Of a DNA stretch of 32,419 nucleotides, positions 1-7,320 are shown piece by piece. The notes below the pieces were generated by a model. It saw only the letters and a list, made by a program, of their open reading frames with translations, ran no database searches and was not told where the DNA came from. Within the stretch, counting starts at the first letter, position 1; each line of letters starts with the position of its first letter. The translations under genes were made by a program, and so were the position numbers. This DNA comes from an uncultured Verrucomicrobiota bacterium (GTDB taxonomy: Bacteria > Verrucomicrobiota > Verrucomicrobiia > Chthoniobacterales > SZAS-18): positions 1 to 32,419 of the forward strand of contig CALMAQ010000124.1 in NCBI GenBank assembly GCA_937859745.1, given 5' to 3'.

Positions 1-5
1 TCAGA

Positions 6-446
6 CCGGGAAAAACGTCAGGATCGCGACCGTGGTAAATGTCAGAATAGATGGCGGGAAGCGTCCACTAGGACATGGCGGAAGCCGCCGAAGAACGCGT
101 TTTTGACCGGGAAAAACGTCAGGATCGCAGTTCTCGGGAGTCGCGGGCGACGGACACGGGAAAACGTCAGGATTGGAAGAGCCCACCGGGGAAAACGTCG
201 GGATGCTACCGGGAAAAACGTCAGGATGATCGGGGGTAAAACGTCAGGATCGAAGGGCCTCTTGCCGGGGAAAATGTCAGGATTGACCCGGAAAAACGTC
301 AGAATTGCGCTAAAAGCTCGCCCGCATGGAAACGACCTGGAAAAACGTCAGGATCATGTGAACAAGCAGCCGTTTTCTCCTCTGAAAGTCCCGACACCAC
401 GACTTCGGTGGTCCAGCACCAGTTTCGCCGGGAAAAACGTCAGGAT
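6..446 (+). repeat. Array of about ten direct repeats, iteron-like
   Basis: A 19-base unit, ccgggaaaaacgtcaggat, recurs in the same orientation. Exact or near copies start at 6, 107, 155, 186, 209, 232, 265, 287, 336 and 428, and a decayed copy lies at about 31-48. The inner copies are 23, 23, 33 and 22 bases apart, about two to three helical turns; the outer ones are 30 to 100 apart. Direct repeats at helical spacing are typical of plasmid replication iterons. Multiple transposase-binding repeats at the end of an insertion sequence are the main alternative. No rep gene lies beside the array inside the window, and the array may continue beyond base 1. The arrangement is directly visible; its function is inferred. 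Confidence 0.85.
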
Positions 447-752
447 TGCCCGACAAAAAGTTCGCCTAAGAACTAAGAACAACCAAGAACCATAAAGAAC
501 GATGAAGACTTTGAACGCCAAATAGGAAAGGCTGACCAAACACGCGCCAACCAGCACTCGAAATCCACGCTGCAGGATATCCCACTGCCGACTTATCTCC
601 CTCCAGCTCGGCTGGAACGATCTGGCACACAACGCCGGTAAGCAGTCGAAATAAATCCGATGCTGACCACTCCACCGCCTTTTGTGTGCACCCAGGAAAA
701 CTTTGCCGAAACGGGTTTCCGCCGACCGCCTGCCGCACAAGATAGATTCTCC

Positions 753-764
753 CTTGTATACAAG
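753..764. promoter_or_regulatory. Palindrome CTTGTATACAAG, operator candidate 1
   Basis: This is a perfect 12-base palindrome. Its core TTGTATACAA is repeated at 854-863, with the two centres exactly 100 bases apart. A related word, CTTGTGTGCAAG, lies at 1457-1468 just before the macro-domain start codon. Such dyads are typical of sites for dimeric repressors, but no matching regulator can be named. Confidence 0.4.
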
Positions 765-853
765 CGTGATTTTCGACGCGCGGGCCGGTCAGATTTTTGG
801 CTCTCGCTTTTCCGGGCCGGGTTCCCCACTGGCTTCACGTGCTAAATCGCCGG

Positions 854-863
854 TTGTATACAA
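854..863. promoter_or_regulatory. Palindrome TTGTATACAA, operator candidate 2
   Basis: This is the second copy of the palindrome core seen at 754-763. It lies about 175 bases upstream of the first predicted gene and could belong to its promoter region. Function is inferred only from the symmetry and the repetition. Confidence 0.35.
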
Positions 864-956
864 GGCAATACCGGCCGTTCTCCGCATTGCCCATTTCCAT
901 GTTCCATCACCCTTCTAACCGTGCCAATATGGACCGGGAACCGGAAATTGAACTTG

Positions 957-1040
957 GTTACCCTTTCAAGGGTGTGTAACATGCAGGCGGGCATCCGCCC
1001 AACCAAATTTCGCCAACTGGTGCGAGCACGACGACCATGA
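957..1040 (+). promoter_or_regulatory. Hairpin followed by a 19-codon leader ORF
   Basis: At 957-980 an inverted repeat pairs ACCCTT with AAGGGT around a two-base centre and GTTAC with GTAAC outside it. An ATG follows immediately at 981 and opens a 19-residue basic reading frame. Its TGA (1038-1040) overlaps the ATG of the next gene as ATGA. The layout could allow translational coupling or attenuation. It may also be chance, since no Shine-Dalgarno sequence is obvious. Confidence 0.25.
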
Positions 1041-1426
1041 CTTGGGATGAATTGAGCGAGTTGTTCGCAAAATTGGGCCAAGAGTACGACCTCAAGGTTC
1101 GCCGCGTGGAGGCATTGGTCGGACCGGAAACCATTGCGATGCACATTGTTCCGGCGGCGTGGTTTGTCGCCATGAAGTTCACCGGGTCCTTGAACATGGG
1201 CGTGTACGAAGGCGACGAGCACCGCCTCGTGGGCACCGAGCAAATCCCACTGGCCGAATTGACGCCGGATTTTGTCCGCGCGCTGGTGGAAGCCGCCTGC
1301 GGGGAGCGTGTCCGGCAGATGCTCGACCCGGAGATCGTGCGCGAGGTCATGCAGACTATCGGGGAGCAGCGCCGACGCGACGCGGACCCTGGACGATTCC
1401 GGGACGTGGACCAGGGGCAGCCGTAA
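1037..1426 (+). CDS. Hypothetical protein, 129 aa
   Basis: I do not recognise the family. The protein is acidic and looks globular, with no signal peptide or membrane segment. It starts MTWDELSELFAKLGQEYDL, has a hydrophobic centre (about residues 30-60) and a charged, helix-prone C-terminus rich in Arg, Glu and Asp. The ATG is the first of the frame that gives a protein-like sequence, and it overlaps the stop of a short leader frame. It precedes the macro-domain gene by 43 bases in the same direction, so the two may be cotranscribed. Codon use fits the GC-rich surroundings, which supports a real gene. Confidence 0.55.
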   Translation: MTWDELSELFAKLGQEYDLKVRRVEALVGPETIAMHIVPAAWFVAMKFTGSLNMGVYEGDEHRLVGTEQIPLAELTPDFVRALVEAACGERVRQMLDPEIVREVMQTIGEQRRRDADPGRFRDVDQGQP

Positions 1427-1469
1427 AAACGGTTATTGTCTCCCATAGTTTCGAGTCTTGTGTGCAAGC

Positions 1470-1925
1470 ATGAAAACACGCCGCGGTGACCTGCTGCAAC
1501 TCGCTCAGGAAGGGGAATTCGACGTGATCGCGCATGGCTGCAATTGCTTCTGCACGATGGGAGCCGGGATCGCCAAAGCGGTGGCCGCGCGGTTCCCGCA
1601 GGCCCTGGAGGCGGATCGCCAGACGCCGAAGGGTGACCGGGCGAAACTTGGGACCTGTTCTTTCGCGGAGGTTGACACCGCGCGCGGCAAGCTCACGGTC
1701 GTCAACGCCTACACGCAGTTTCACTACCGGGGCCGCGGCGACAAAGCCGATTACGGGGCGATCCGCGCGTGCATGCGCTGGCTGGCGGCGCATTACCGCC
1801 AAGCCAGAATCGGCCTGCCGAAGATCGGCGCGGGCCTCGCCGGCGGCGACTGGCCGCGCATCGAGCGCATCATCGACGAGGAACTGGGCGGCACCGATGT
1901 CACGGTGGTGGAATACCAGCGGTGA
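1470..1925 (+). CDS. Macro-domain protein (ADP-ribose binding or hydrolysing)
   Basis: This 151-residue protein is essentially a single macro domain. Seen in the sequence: the N-terminal strand with DVIAHGCNCFCTMGAGIAKAV (given from about residue 17; the Asn and the glycine loop bind ADP-ribose in this fold), the VVNAYTQ strand, and the late loop GLPKIGAGLAGGDW. This pattern fits the small macro domains, found also in phages and plasmids, that remove ADP-ribose or its 1''-phosphate from macromolecules. The ATG at 1470 is preferred over an in-frame TTG twelve bases upstream. The palindrome-like CTTGTGTGCAAG lies just before the start. No DarT-type ADP-ribosyltransferase partner is visible nearby, so a DarTG toxin pair is not supported. 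A DUF72 gene follows after 51 bases. Confidence 0.85.
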   Translation: MKTRRGDLLQLAQEGEFDVIAHGCNCFCTMGAGIAKAVAARFPQALEADRQTPKGDRAKLGTCSFAEVDTARGKLTVVNAYTQFHYRGRGDKADYGAIRACMRWLAAHYRQARIGLPKIGAGLAGGDWPRIERIIDEELGGTDVTVVEYQR

Positions 1926-1976
1926 CTTTGGCGGTCCAAACGGCCTCTGCCCGGCCGTCACTCGAATCATCCGTCG

Positions 1977-2963
1977 ATGAGCGGAGCCGCCCCCACCAAA
2001 ACCGCCCACATCCGCGTGGGCACCGCTTCCTGGAGCGAGCCTGAGTTCGTCAAAGCCGGGTGGTATCCGCCGGGCCTGCCCGCCGGACGGCGGCTGCCGT
2101 TCTACGCCGAACGCTTCGACATGGTGGAACTCAACAGTTCCTTTTACGCGATCCCGGCGGCGCGGATGTGCGAGCGCTGGGTAGAGGAAACGCCGCCGGG
2201 CTTCCTCTTTGACGTGAAGTGTCACCGGCTGCTTTCCCGCCATGCTACCAAAGCCGACGCGCTGCCGACGGATCTGCGCGACGCGGCCGAACTGACCGAC
2301 CGGGGCAATGTGATCCTCACGCCCACGCTGGAGAAAGAAGTCGCGGGCCGTTTCCTGGAGGGCATCGCGCCGTTGGAAGCGGCGGGCAAGCTCGGGGCCT
2401 TGCTCTTGCAGATGACCCCGGGCTTTGCGCCGCGCACCGCCGACCTGACCGGGCTAGAGGGGCTCCTCCAGCAGCTTCGCGGTTCCGGCGCGCCGCCGCG
2501 CCAGGTGGTGCTTGAACTGCGGCACCACGATTGGCTCGGGTCCCGGCACCGCGGGCAAACCACGGCCTTTTTGCGCGAGCAGCGCGTGACGCTCGCCAGC
2601 ATCGACGGGCCGCCCGCGGACGCCAAGCACTTCACCATCATGCCGGCGGTGGACGAAATTACCGACGGGCGGCTGGCCTACCTGCGCCTCCATGGCCGCG
2701 ACGCCAAGGCGTACCTGACCGGTAAGACCGTGGCGGAACGTTTTCACTACGACTACAGCGACCACGAACTCGACGAGGTGCTCGGCCGCGCTAACGACTT
2801 GGCCGCCCAGGCGGACGCCGTGCACGTCGTCTTCAACAACAATGCCCGCGACTTCGCGCCGGTGGCCGCCGAAAAGCTGCGCCGCAAGCTCGGACAGGTG
2901 GCAGCCGCGCGGCTGCCGTCCACGCGCCTGCCCACACGACCGAAGCAGGGCACGCTCTTTTGA
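1977..2963 (+). CDS. DUF72 (YecE-like) protein
   Basis: This 328-residue protein shows the DUF72 hallmarks: RVGTASWSEP at the N-terminus, then a TIM-barrel-like run with FYAERFDMVELNSSFYA, FDVKCHR, LLLQMTPGF, VVLELRHHDW, LAYLRLHGR and VVFNNNARDFAPVAA near the end. DUF72 proteins are widespread, and their activity is not firmly established; a TIM-barrel, nuclease-like fold has been suggested. The length is slightly above the usual 240-300 residues because of a short basic C-terminal tail. It sits between the macro-domain and Mut7-C genes in the same direction, in what is probably one transcript with possible nucleic-acid-related roles; that link is inference. Confidence 0.88.
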   Translation: MSGAAPTKTAHIRVGTASWSEPEFVKAGWYPPGLPAGRRLPFYAERFDMVELNSSFYAIPAARMCERWVEETPPGFLFDVKCHRLLSRHATKADALPTDLRDAAELTDRGNVILTPTLEKEVAGRFLEGIAPLEAAGKLGALLLQMTPGFAPRTADLTGLEGLLQQLRGSGAPPRQVVLELRHHDWLGSRHRGQTTAFLREQRVTLASIDGPPADAKHFTIMPAVDEITDGRLAYLRLHGRDAKAYLTGKTVAERFHYDYSDHELDEVLGRANDLAAQADAVHVVFNNNARDFAPVAAEKLRRKLGQVAAARLPSTRLPTRPKQGTLF

Positions 2964-3011
2964 AGGCGAAGGGCGGCGGTTTTTCGCTTCCCTTCGCTGG
3001 GGTGGGATAAA

Positions 3012-3803
3012 GTGAGCGGAATGTTCGCGGTCGCACTGACATTTTCCGGCGGCCTCGCCACCTTTTTGCGGCGTGGGTGGCGCGAGAACGGCGACATCGT
3101 CCGGCGCACGCTGGCGGAGAAAACGGCCGTCAAAGATGTCATCGAGGCCTGCGGGGTGCCGCACCCGGAGGTCGATCTGATCGTCGTGACCGATGGAGAG
3201 CACGGGGAAAACCCGCGCGCGGTGGATTTCGCTTGGGCGGTGCAGGCACCCACCAGGATGCACGTCTACGGCGTGCCCGCGCCCGCTGAGGTGCTGCCGC
3301 ACGCGCCACGCCTGCAAGGAGGTTCACCGCCGCGCTTCGTCGCGGACGGGCACCTCGGCAAGCTCGCGCGCAATCTGCGCCTGCTCGGGTTGGACACCGT
3401 GTACGAGCGCGACGCGGACGACCCGCGGCTGCTCGAAATCATGGTGGCGGATGACCGCGTGTTGCTGACCCGCGACCGACCGCAGCTCATGCACAGGATC
3501 GTGTGCCACGGTTACTGTCCGCGCTCCGACGAATCAGAAGAGCAGACGCGGGAGGTGTTGCGCCGCTTCGGTCTGAAAGAAAACGGCGCGGGGTTAGCCC
3601 CTTTCTGCCGGTGCCTGCATTGCAACGCACTGCTGGAGGCGGTGGCTAAATCCGAGGTGCTGGCTGCGCTGGCCGCTGAGCCGCTGACCTTGCGCTACTA
3701 CGATGAATTCCGCCGCTGCCCGGGGTGCCAGCGCATCTATTGGCCCGGCACGCACACCCAGAAGCTTGCCTCGCTCGTGGCGCGACTGCTCGGCAAAGGC
3801 TAA
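3012..3803 (+). CDS. Mut7-C RNase-domain protein with ubiquitin-like N-terminus
   Basis: This 263-residue protein has two parts. Residues 1 to about 90 resemble the ubiquitin-like domain that precedes Mut7-C (VALTFSGGLATFLRRG, then VDFAWAVQ and MHVYGVP). From about residue 110 comes the Mut7-C PIN-like RNase domain: FVADGHLGKLARNLRLLG, YERDADDP, VLLTRDR, then a zinc-ribbon-like pair of cysteine motifs (CRCLHC and CPGC) before IYWPGTH. Family knowledge suggests an RNA-processing or RNA-degrading nuclease. The start is GTG at 3012, 48 bases after the DUF72 gene. The stop lies 19 bases from the stop of the convergent radical SAM gene. Confidence 0.88.
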   Translation: MSGMFAVALTFSGGLATFLRRGWRENGDIVRRTLAEKTAVKDVIEACGVPHPEVDLIVVTDGEHGENPRAVDFAWAVQAPTRMHVYGVPAPAEVLPHAPRLQGGSPPRFVADGHLGKLARNLRLLGLDTVYERDADDPRLLEIMVADDRVLLTRDRPQLMHRIVCHGYCPRSDESEEQTREVLRRFGLKENGAGLAPFCRCLHCNALLEAVAKSEVLAALAAEPLTLRYYDEFRRCPGCQRIYWPGTHTQKLASLVARLLGKG

Positions 3804-3821
3804 AGGGTGACGCCGCGAGTT

Positions 3822-4895
3822 TCAGTTCCCGAACAAATCCAACTGCGCGCCACCGACGCGGCGGAAACTCTTGGTGGAAAGGTCCGGGCCATCCGTCGGC
3901 ATCCCCGCCCGCCGGGCGCTCATGTGCATCAGCGTCCAAACCCCTTCGGCGTAGCGGCCCTGACCCCGCATCCGGGAGCCGAATTCCTTGTCGTTGAGTT
4001 TACCGCCACGCATCTCCCGGATGTGGGCGAGCACCTTCTCCTTTTTGAGCGGATAGAGGCGTTCTAGCCATTCCTCGAAAAGGCTACTGACCCCGTAGGG
4101 CAGCCGCAGCATGGTCCAGCCCACATAGCTGGCACCCGCCTCGGCCGCGGCGGCTAGGATGGCCGGTCCTTCGTGGTCGGTTAGTCCCGGAATGATCGGA
4201 GCTACCAACACGCCCACCGGCACACCGGCCTCGGCCAGTTCACGCACCGCCGCCAGCCGGCGCGTTGGAGGGGACGCTCGCGGCTCCAGCCGCTTTGCCA
4301 AAGTGGCGTCCAGCGTCGTGACTGAAACATAGACGGCTGCCGCCTGGTGCCGGGCCAGGTCGCCCAAGAGATCCTTGTCGCGGGTGACGAGGTGGTTTTT
4401 CGTGATGACGACAGGGTTGCGAAACTCCGCGAATACTTCCAGGCAGCGGCGGGTGAGCTGGAATTTCCTTTCGGCGGGCTGGTAGCAATCCGTCACCCCG
4501 CTCAAAGCCACCACGCGCGGCTGCCAGCGGGGTTTCTCCAGCTCGCGCCGCAGCAGCTCGGGCGCGTGTTCTTTGACCATGATGCGCGTCTCAAAATCCT
4601 GTCCGGCGCTGTAGCCCAAGAACTCGTGCGTGGGCCGGGCGTAGCAGTAGACACAGCCGTGCTCGCAGCCGCGGTAGGGGTTGAGCGAGGTGTCAAAGCC
4701 GATGTCCGGGCTGTCGTTGTGGGCGAGGATGGATTGCGTCGAGTCGGGCAGGAACTGCGTCAACGGCCCCGGCAGTTCCCCGCCCGCTTCTTCCAACGCC
4801 GCGTCCACGGCATCGCCGTCGGTCTCGTAGCGCAGCCGGGAAAACCGGCTGTCGGGGTTGCTCTGGGCACCGCGGCCCCGCGCAGGAGTGTTCAT
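3822..4895 (-). CDS. PA0069-family radical SAM protein
   Basis: This 357-residue protein carries a radical SAM cluster motif CEHGCVYC (Cys77, Cys81, Cys84), preceded by FDTSLNPYRGC and followed by YARPTHEFLGY. These are the features of the PA0069/Rv2578c group, related in sequence to spore photoproduct lyase. Later blocks include VVALSGVTDCYQP, PVVITKNHLVTRD and VLVAPIIPGLTD. The substrate is unknown for the group. The start is the ATG at 4895; an upstream in-frame ATG at 4991 would add a tail lacking family similarity and reach the operator region of the next gene. It is divergent from the LexA-like gene (134 bases apart) and convergent with the Mut7-C gene. Confidence 0.9.
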   Translation of the reverse strand: MNTPARGRGAQSNPDSRFSRLRYETDGDAVDAALEEAGGELPGPLTQFLPDSTQSILAHNDSPDIGFDTSLNPYRGCEHGCVYCYARPTHEFLGYSAGQDFETRIMVKEHAPELLRRELEKPRWQPRVVALSGVTDCYQPAERKFQLTRRCLEVFAEFRNPVVITKNHLVTRDKDLLGDLARHQAAAVYVSVTTLDATLAKRLEPRASPPTRRLAAVRELAEAGVPVGVLVAPIIPGLTDHEGPAILAAAAEAGASYVGWTMLRLPYGVSSLFEEWLERLYPLKKEKVLAHIREMRGGKLNDKEFGSRMRGQGRYAEGVWTLMHMSARRAGMPTDGPDLSTKSFRRVGGAQLDLFGN

Positions 4896-5003
4896 TCGTG
4901 GCGTTTTGTAGGGGAAGCGGTTTGGCCTGGAAGCTGGAGGGGAGGTTCTTGGGGCTGCAATCCACACCCTGCCATCAGGATGATAAACCATCTTGCGGCG
5001 TTT

Positions 5004-5028
5004 GTCTTATTTGTGTTACAGGTAAGAC
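5004..5028. promoter_or_regulatory. Palindromic operator candidate overlapping the LexA-like gene start
   Basis: GTCTTA at 5004-5009 is the exact inverse of TAAGAC at 5023-5028, and an inner TGT/ACA pair (5012-5014 and 5018-5020) shares the same centre at 5016. The 25-base dyad ends one base before the ATG at 5029, so a bound protein would block the ribosome-binding region or the promoter. The adjacent gene encodes a LexA-like repressor with a ribbon-helix-helix-like N-terminus, so autoregulation is the natural reading. The dyad is visible; the binding is inferred. Confidence 0.6.
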
Positions 5029-5667
5029 ATGGAACAACCCGTGCCTCCCACGATCACCGTCCGACCCTCCAAAGAACTCCGGCCGCTTTTGCTCAAGCTC
5101 GCCAAGGACCTCGACAAATCCGAAGGCCAGATCCTTTTGGAAAGCGCCGCCGCCATCCTGGCGATGCTCGAAACCGGGGAGGACCACATTCCCCAACTGG
5201 TGCGGGCCGCGCGCGTCTTGCGCGAGCACAAGGCAACCTTTGCCGAGCCGGCCCACGCCCTCGGCGGCCAGCTCCTGCGTGATCGGCGCGAGGTGAGCCT
5301 CTATTCGGAGATCAGCGCGGGCCACCCGTCGGCCGTTTGCGCCGACGCTCCGGTGGACAAAATCCGGCTGTCTGCCGACTTGGCCGGGAACGCCGACTTT
5401 GCCGTGATCGTGCGCGGCGACAGCATGGAGCCGATGGTCAGCGACGGCGACGTGGCCGTGTTCCGCGCGGCGCAAACGGCTGGCAACGGGCAGTTTGTGG
5501 CGGCGGTGCTCGACGGGCAGATGTTGCTCAAACGCTTTGCCCGTCCTCGCAACGGCAAGGCCCGGCTGGAGAGCTTGAACGCGGCCTACGCGCCGATCCC
5601 GTGGAACGAGGACGCGCGCATTCAAGGCGTGTTCGAGGGCCGGTTCAATCCGGCGCACCACGCTTGA
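5029..5667 (+). CDS. LexA/S24-like self-cleaving repressor with ribbon-helix-helix-like N-terminus
   Basis: This 212-residue protein combines an N-terminal segment that looks like a CopG-type ribbon-helix-helix (ITVRPSKELRPLLLKLAKDL, residues 9-28, then a second helix) with a C-terminal S24 peptidase domain. Visible catalytic elements are the Ala97-Gly98 cleavage site (ISAGHP), Ser132 (GDSMEP) and Lys168 (LLKRF). Spacing from Ala to Ser is 35 and from Ser to Lys 36, close to E. coli LexA (35 and 37, recalled from Ala84, Ser119 and Lys156). It should therefore cleave itself on a RecA-type signal and release its targets. Classical LexA uses a winged helix instead, so the DNA-binding part is unusual. 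A palindrome overlaps its start. No error-prone polymerase gene lies beside it. Confidence 0.85.
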   Translation: MEQPVPPTITVRPSKELRPLLLKLAKDLDKSEGQILLESAAAILAMLETGEDHIPQLVRAARVLREHKATFAEPAHALGGQLLRDRREVSLYSEISAGHPSAVCADAPVDKIRLSADLAGNADFAVIVRGDSMEPMVSDGDVAVFRAAQTAGNGQFVAAVLDGQMLLKRFARPRNGKARLESLNAAYAPIPWNEDARIQGVFEGRFNPAHHA

Positions 5668-5679
5668 AAAGGCTGCGGC

Positions 5680-5919
5680 TCAGCCGTCCAGGTGGTCGGG
5701 TGCGGCTCCCTCGCCACGTTGCGCCAGGAGCCAAGCGTGCTCAGGCGAGTAGCCCAGCAGTTCGTAGTTGACCGCCAAGAGCAGCGCCGATAATTCTGAC
5801 GCGGGTTGGGATCGTGCGGCGGGCGTACCCTCCAACGCCTCCGACCACGCGGCGGGGGCATATTCGGCGATCATGGGCCGGACCTGTTCCAGCGCGGAGG
5901 TGTAGTGATCCAGCGGCAC
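5680..5919 (-). CDS. Small hypothetical protein, possible gene
   Basis: A reading frame of about 79 residues starts from GTG at 5919; ATG at 5874 is an alternative giving 65 residues. The C-terminal half reads like a real protein (SELSALLLAVNYELLGYSPE, then HAWLLAQRGEG). I do not recognise it. The longer frame open to 6042 runs through a palindrome-rich stretch and is probably not coding. It converges on the LexA-like gene, 12 bases from its stop. Confidence 0.35.
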   Translation of the reverse strand: MPLDHYTSALEQVRPMIAEYAPAAWSEALEGTPAARSQPASELSALLLAVNYELLGYSPEHAWLLAQRGEGAAPDHLDG

Positions 5920-5984
5920 GGGACCTAGAAGACACCAAAGCCCGAGGAGAGGCAACCCTTTCCCCACGGCGGCTTGGGAGCAGA

Positions 5985-6065
5985 AGGGGAAAAGCTTTTC
6001 CCCTGGCCGGAGCCCAAGGCGTCTCCGGCGCACCCCATTCAACGCGGGGGAAAGCGTTCCCCCGC
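5985..6065. repeat. Two strong hairpins made of related GGGGAAA/TTCCCC words
   Basis: 5985-6004 is a perfect 20-base palindrome built of AGGGGAAAAG and CTTTTCCCCT. At 6044-6065 nine-base arms (GCGGGGGAA and TTCCCCCGC) flank a four-base loop. A further TTTCCCC lies at 5949-5955. The similar arms suggest a small repeat family (REP-like or a miniature element), or simply transcription-stopping structures. No copies are apparent elsewhere in the window. Confidence 0.6.
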
Positions 6066-6214
6066 TACGCCCCCTTTTTGGACGATTGCCCGCCGGGGGC
6101 GGGAGTCCGTTTCAACGCCAAAGGAAACGACTTCATCCTGATATATAAGAGTATTTTATCGGCGGCTCTATGCCTCTGAGAACTGCGGAAAAAAGAGGAA
6201 ATATTCGCTTGCTT
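6066..6214. other. AT-rich non-coding stretch
   Basis: I see no gene between the hairpins and the terminator-like palindrome. The composition falls sharply here (tgatatataagagtatttta at 6138-6157), unlike the GC-rich surroundings. It may hold a promoter, but no clear -35/-10 pair can be assigned. Confidence 0.4.
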
Positions 6215-6241
6215 AACTAATCCAATTGGATTAGTTTTTTT
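6215..6241 (+). terminator. Palindrome plus T-run, terminator-like
   Basis: A perfect 22-base palindrome (arms AACTAATCCAA and TTGGATTAGTT, 6215-6236) runs into a stretch of T reaching 6241. This is the shape of a rho-independent terminator, although the perfect symmetry leaves only the centre bases for a loop and the stem is AT-rich. It could also be an operator for the downstream plasmid-type genes, whose first start codon lies 111 bases further on. Confidence 0.5.
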
Positions 6242-6351
6242 CGTGAGGCTGGCACCGAGGCCAAGCCCATGAAAAGAAAGAGGCCGAGGAAGGTTGCAGC
6301 CCTCCCCGGCCCGTAACGAACACGAACCTTCAGCTCCTTAAAACCAAAGCC

Positions 6352-7227
6352 ATGTTCAACGCCAGATTAGCAGGCCACCACGAGATCGACAATCACCAGC
6401 TCCGCGCCTTGGCCCCGAGTGTTTTCGCTGGGAACGCCCACGCGAAAGTTTCCGGGCGCTATTCCTTTTTGCCCACCGCCACGGTGGTCGAGGGGTTGCG
6501 CGCGGAAGGTTGGGCACCCGTCTGGGCGGGTGAGCAGCGCATCCGCTCCTCCGACCGGCAGGGCTTCCAAAAACACATGATCCGGCTGGCACGGACGGAC
6601 GACCTGCGCCGCACCCAGGCCGAGCGGCCCGAATTGGTCCTCGTCAACAGCCACGACCGTTCCAGCGCCTACCAGCTTCACGCGGGCATCTTCCGCTTCG
6701 TGTGCTCCAACGGGATGATCCTCGCCGATTCTGTGTTCGCGCGCATCTCCATCATGCACGTCCACTTCGAGCCGTCCAAGGTGATCGAGGCGAGCTTCCA
6801 GATCGTGCGCGAGATGCCCGCCATCGCCGACCTGTTGGAAGGCTACAAGGCGCGCCAACTGACCACGGTCGAGCGGACGGCCTTCGGGGAAGCGGCTCTG
6901 ATCCTCAAGTACGACTCCCTGGAAAAAGCCCCGGTCGGCGCGGAGAAGCTCCTGGCGCACCGCCGCAGCGAGGACGCCCCGCCCACGCTCTGGAACACGC
7001 TCAACGTCGTGCAGGAAAACATGATGGACGGCGGGCAGCGCGACTACCGCCGCCGCCGCCCCGACCGCTCCCACCGTTTCTTCGGCAAGACCCGGCCCGT
7101 CAAAGGCCTGGACGAAAACGTGCGGCTCAACAAGGCCCTCTGGCACCTGGCCGAGAGCCTGCGCACGAGCGAACCGCTGACCACTGGCCACATGCGCGAC
7201 CGCGCCGAGGTGTCGCTCGTGAACTGA
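6352..7227 (+). CDS. DUF932 domain protein
   Basis: This 291-residue protein matches the DUF932 pattern common on plasmids and phages: FLPTATVVEGLRAEGW, then an R-rich central part (HMIRLAR), LVLVNSHDRSSAYQLHAGIF, FRFVCSNGMI and VHFEPSKVIEAS, followed by a helical C-terminal half. The C-terminus carries DGGQRDYRRRRPDRSHRFF. The function of the family is not established; it often sits in plasmid accessory regions. The start is the only ATG giving the complete family N-terminus. It follows a terminator-like palindrome and opens a run of same-strand plasmid-type genes. Confidence 0.9.
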   Translation: MFNARLAGHHEIDNHQLRALAPSVFAGNAHAKVSGRYSFLPTATVVEGLRAEGWAPVWAGEQRIRSSDRQGFQKHMIRLARTDDLRRTQAERPELVLVNSHDRSSAYQLHAGIFRFVCSNGMILADSVFARISIMHVHFEPSKVIEASFQIVREMPAIADLLEGYKARQLTTVERTAFGEAALILKYDSLEKAPVGAEKLLAHRRSEDAPPTLWNTLNVVQENMMDGGQRDYRRRRPDRSHRFFGKTRPVKGLDENVRLNKALWHLAESLRTSEPLTTGHMRDRAEVSLVN

Positions 7228-7320
7228 CAAAAAGTTTCAGAGGGGTTTTGGAGGAGCAAAAGGAAGGTCCGATCCCCTCCCCCTTCCTTCATCCAGCCCC
7301 TTTTCCACCTTTTTCTGCAC

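Larger units (their letters stand above)
447..956. other. Gene-poor stretch after the repeat array
   Basis: No convincing gene is visible here. The first part (about 460-530) is lower in GC than its surroundings and carries four AAGAAC words in direct orientation. The only other clear structures are two TTGTATACAA palindromes, listed separately. Next to an iteron-like array this could be the AT-richer part of a replication origin, but I see no DnaA box I would trust. Confidence 0.5.

Noticed and set aside
6-446. The repeat array as a CRISPR
   Set aside because: Units are degenerate, some spacers are only a few bases, spacing varies from 22 to 101 bases and no cas gene is present.
1470-1925. 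Macro domain as the antitoxin half of a DarTG pair
   Set aside because: No DarT-type ADP-ribosyltransferase gene is adjacent.
1356-2243. A 295-residue minus-strand frame across the macro and DUF72 genes
   Set aside because: Low-complexity Arg/Gly/Ala-rich shadow opposite two genes with clear domains.
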